This document shows, one piece after another, positions 41,871-43,483 of a DNA stretch of 43,483 nt. The position numbers were made by a program, and so were the translations under genes. The notes under the pieces were generated by a model, which had not been told where the DNA came from, made no database searches, and worked only from the letters and a program-made list of their open reading frames with translations. Source of the stretch: Aquicoccus porphyridii. GTDB taxonomy: Bacteria > Pseudomonadota > Alphaproteobacteria > Rhodobacterales > Rhodobacteraceae. Within the stretch, counting starts at the first letter, position 1. Every line of letters starts with the position of its first letter. The stretch spans positions 1 to 43,483 of the forward strand of contig NZ_VINQ01000024.1 of assembly GCF_008369105.1 (NCBI RefSeq). The letters are read 5' to 3'.

Positions 41871-42488
41871 ATGGGTGGCATAGGCAGTGGACGATGCTGG
41901 CGCTGGGACGCCAAGAGCACGACAAACGACTATCGCAGCATCGACGTCCGGCGCTGGGCGCGTGAGGGGTTTCTGGAGCCGGGGCGCTTGTTCGGCTGGC
42001 AATGGTCTATCGACGACGAGACGGTCGCCAGCATTCAGGCGCGGTCAGAGCCGGGGCGTGTACGCCTCATATATCGAAGCCGGAGCCATGGCGATGAATG
42101 GGAGAGTCTGGACTATCCCGTGCGCCTTCTGACGACGCCATGCCACTACGGCGGGCATCGCACTTGGTTCGCCTGCCCAGCGCGGGGATGCGGACGCCGC
42201 GTTGCGGTGCTCTACGGCGGCCGGATTTTCGCCTGCCGTCATTGCTACCAACTCGCCTATCCGTCGCAGCGGGAAAAGTCCTTCGAGCGCAGCCAGCGAC
42301 GGGTGGAGAAAATCCAAGAGCGGCTGGGCTGGAGCGCGGACCCGGAGTTGATGTACGGCCAGAAGCCCAAGGGGATGCACTGGCGAACCTATCACCGCCT
42401 GGTGGAAGAAATGGAGCATTGGGACCGCGAGTCGGGCCTTGGCTTCATGGTGTATGTGGCGGAAAGGTTCGGCGGACTTGAGCTGTAG
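41871..42488 (+). CDS. Zinc-ribbon protein of the GGIGSGR type, unknown function
   Basis: A 205-residue soluble protein. The N-terminus MGGIGSGR is a conserved signature of this mobile-element family. A zinc ribbon is formed by C102 and C107 (ACPARGCGRR) and C122/C125 (FACRHCYQLAYPSQRE). Between, RLLTTPCHYGGHRTWFACP and VLYGGRIF are typical of the family. The end is helical and charged (RVEKIQERLGW, HRLVEEMEHW). Members occur on phages, plasmids and integrated elements; no function is established to my knowledge. GGAGG stands eight to ten bases before the ATG. It is nine bases upstream of the HTH-HGGxSTG gene, likely one unit. Confidence 0.85.
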   Translation: MGGIGSGRCWRWDAKSTTNDYRSIDVRRWAREGFLEPGRLFGWQWSIDDETVASIQARSEPGRVRLIYRSRSHGDEWESLDYPVRLLTTPCHYGGHRTWFACPARGCGRRVAVLYGGRIFACRHCYQLAYPSQREKSFERSQRRVEKIQERLGWSADPELMYGQKPKGMHWRTYHRLVEEMEHWDRESGLGFMVYVAERFGGLEL

Positions 42489-42497
42489 GGTAACAGC

Positions 42498-42998
42498 ATG
42501 AACCTCTACATCCTGACAGGTCCAGAGCTAAAATCCCTGCGCCGGAACTTCGGCATCAATCAGACCCGTATGGCCGAACTGATTGGAACCACTCGTCAAA
42601 CCATCAGCTACTGGGAAAGAAAGGTCTTGCCCTTCACCCGCTACGACATGCGCTACGGTAGACCCAATGAAATGCTGCAAGCGTTGGGCGTCGATTTGCA
42701 AGATTTTCAGACCTCGCCACGCGCGCGGGGGGATGGGGTCTTACAGGGCTGGCGGGACTGGGAACAGGAGCGGTTGGACAGGGAAAACGACCGGCTTCAT
42801 CGCAAAGCACAGGATATTGCGGCGCGCTACCGGCAACCTTGCGGGGCCACGACACGGAAGGGCCAGCCGTGCCGCCTACTGTCCGAACCGGGCAAGCGCC
42901 GGTGCAAGTTTCACGGCGGGAAGTCGACTGGCCCCCGGACGCCCGAGGGCAAGGCGCGGATTTCTGAGGCGCAGCGGAAGCGGTGGGCTGCTTATTGA
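42498..42998 (+). CDS. Fusion of XRE-type HTH and HGGxSTG domain, unknown function
   Basis: A 166-residue protein. Residues 6-66 are an XRE-like HTH (LKSLRRNFGINQTRMAELIG, TTRQTISYWERKVLPF). A charged helical linker (WRDWEQERLDRENDRLHRKA) leads to a C-terminal HGGxSTG module: C115, C125, C136 and H139 (CGATTRKGQPC, RCKFHGGKSTGPRTPEGKAR), a probable metal site with an invariant H-G-G-K-S-T-G loop. The HGGxSTG domain is widespread in mobile elements without assigned activity; here it is joined to a DNA-binding domain. Paired with the zinc-ribbon gene upstream. Confidence 0.85.
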   Translation: MNLYILTGPELKSLRRNFGINQTRMAELIGTTRQTISYWERKVLPFTRYDMRYGRPNEMLQALGVDLQDFQTSPRARGDGVLQGWRDWEQERLDRENDRLHRKAQDIAARYRQPCGATTRKGQPCRLLSEPGKRRCKFHGGKSTGPRTPEGKARISEAQRKRWAAY

Positions 42999-43104
42999 CG
43001 GGCTTTCGCGTTGGGTGTGTGCAGCAGCGCAATTTAGCAGCGCGATGGCGTGGGAGAAAGATTTCGAAGCGCCGCCGCCACACAGCTTGTCGCCAAACCG
43101 CAAA

Positions 43105-43128
43105 GGGTGGATATTGGGGTGGATACAG
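43105..43128 (+). repeat. Two arm-like GGGTGGATA motifs (right)
   Basis: GGGTGGATA at 43105-43113 and 43117-43125, in the same orientation as the left copy at 37839-37847. The second belongs to the 13-base match GGGGTGGATACAG. They lie 54-74 bases inside the right att core, as arm-type integrase sites would. Confidence 0.5.
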
Positions 43129-43178
43129 GCAGAGGTAATCTCTAATTATATTGTAAATTCAATAATTTACGGGTCGTT

Positions 43179-43196
43179 AATGGTGCCCAGGAGAGG
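43179..43196. repeat. Right attachment-site core (att), tRNA 3'-end fragment
   Basis: AATGGTGCCCAGGAGAGG, identical to the left copy. The next four bases ACTC extend the match to the tRNA T-loop; after that the sequence is AT-rich and not tRNA. As in the left copy, a CCTATAT follows shortly after. Confidence 0.8.
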
Positions 43197-43338
43197 ACTC
43201 CTATATTTCTGTCAACTATTTGTAGTTTATAGATCAATCCCCGTGTGGTTTTGCCAAATACCCCTAAATGATACCCCCAAAACGCTATTTATTGAGAGGT
43301 TCGAAGCCCTTACAGGGACCATATTTCATTCGCTTGGC

Positions 43339-43483
43339 TGTCAATCGGCATCCAAAGCTGACCCCCTATCGGCATTCAAAATTGACCCCTTTGAGCTGAG
43401 CAGGCCCGGCGCTGCGTAGCCCTCACATAGCGCAGCGGCGGCGGGCCTGCGGGGGTCCGGGTTGGCGCTATGCGCGGTTCTTG
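43339..43483. mobile_element. Probable end of an IS21-family insertion sequence (partial)
   Basis: Two imperfect 22-bp tandem repeats, 43344-43365 and 43368-43389, share ATCGGCAT-CAAA--TGACCCC with a 24-base period, the kind of multiple terminal repeat carried by IS21-like elements; a TG dinucleotide at 43339 could be the tip. The sequence after them is GC-rich and runs off the window. No transposase frame is visible, so the call is tentative. Confidence 0.45.

Larger units (their letters stand above)
37704..43196. mobile_element. 5.5-kb integrated element with tyrosine integrase
   Basis: Bounded by the 18-bp direct repeats at 37704-37721 and 43179-43196. It holds an integrase, an integrase-coupled unknown protein, an AlpA-like excisionase, three small DNA-binding-type proteins, a membrane protein, a zinc-ribbon protein and an HTH-HGGxSTG protein, all on the plus strand. 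There are no conjugation, capsid or recognised replication genes, so it resembles a satellite or minimal integrative element needing help for transfer. Confidence 0.82.

Noticed and set aside
43179-43262. Complete tRNA gene at the right att core
   Set aside because: Only the 3' end (T-stem, acceptor, CCA) is present; the following bases are AT-rich and cannot form the anticodon or D arms.

Overview
The window is GC-rich chromosomal DNA of an alphaproteobacterium, most likely a marine Rhodobacteraceae (Roseobacter-type) strain. This rests on three complete TRAP transporters, the ptsN-hpf-lptBAC-kdsD-rnd block, a short RNase D and a beta-1,6-GlcNAc-transferase-like surface-glycan enzyme. No whole rRNA or tRNA gene is visible; only the 3' end of a tRNA appears, as an attachment site.

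Layout. (1) 1-6568, plus strand: a surface-polysaccharide cluster with a partial gene, galE, three glycosyltransferases and a two-domain NodH-like sulfotransferase, mostly overlapping or closely packed. (2) 6578-11349, minus strand: a conserved envelope block (rnd, kdsD, lptC, lptA, lptB, then hpf and ptsN); rpoN, often found between lptB and hpf, is absent here. (3) 11452-26851: a catabolic region for an unidentified carboxylic acid. It holds a DctPQM TRAP transporter with malonyl-CoA decarboxylase, a quinone-oxidoreductase-like MDR, a TAXI-type TRAP transporter, an acyl-CoA ligase, two SDRs, an ACAD10/11-like acyl-CoA dehydrogenase and an IclR regulator. The same imperfect palindrome, TTCCGC-N3-GCRRRA, lies in all three divergent promoter regions, suggesting one IclR-controlled regulon. 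(4) 27051-33840: a secreted VWA protein with three almost identical 267-bp internal repeats, a small DUF302/DsrE/membrane-protein operon, a methyltransferase and a CadC-like winged-helix/TPR regulator. (5) 34026-37242: a third TRAP transporter in the order Q-P-M. (6) 37704-43196: a 5.5-kb integrated element bounded by an 18-bp direct repeat matching a tRNA 3' end. It carries an integrase, an AlpA-like excisionase, small DNA-binding proteins, a zinc-ribbon GGIGSGR protein and an HTH-HGGxSTG protein. (7) The right edge has tandem repeats resembling an IS21-family end, probably part of a second mobile element.

All three TRAP solute-binding genes are followed, before the next permease gene, by a perfect 10-11 bp inverted repeat without a T-tract. 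This is a recurring intercistronic design likely to raise binding-protein levels over permease. The most testable observations are the IclR regulon motif, these hairpins, the tRNA-end attachment sites with repeated arm-like motifs, and the unexplained cargo pair in the 5.5-kb element.
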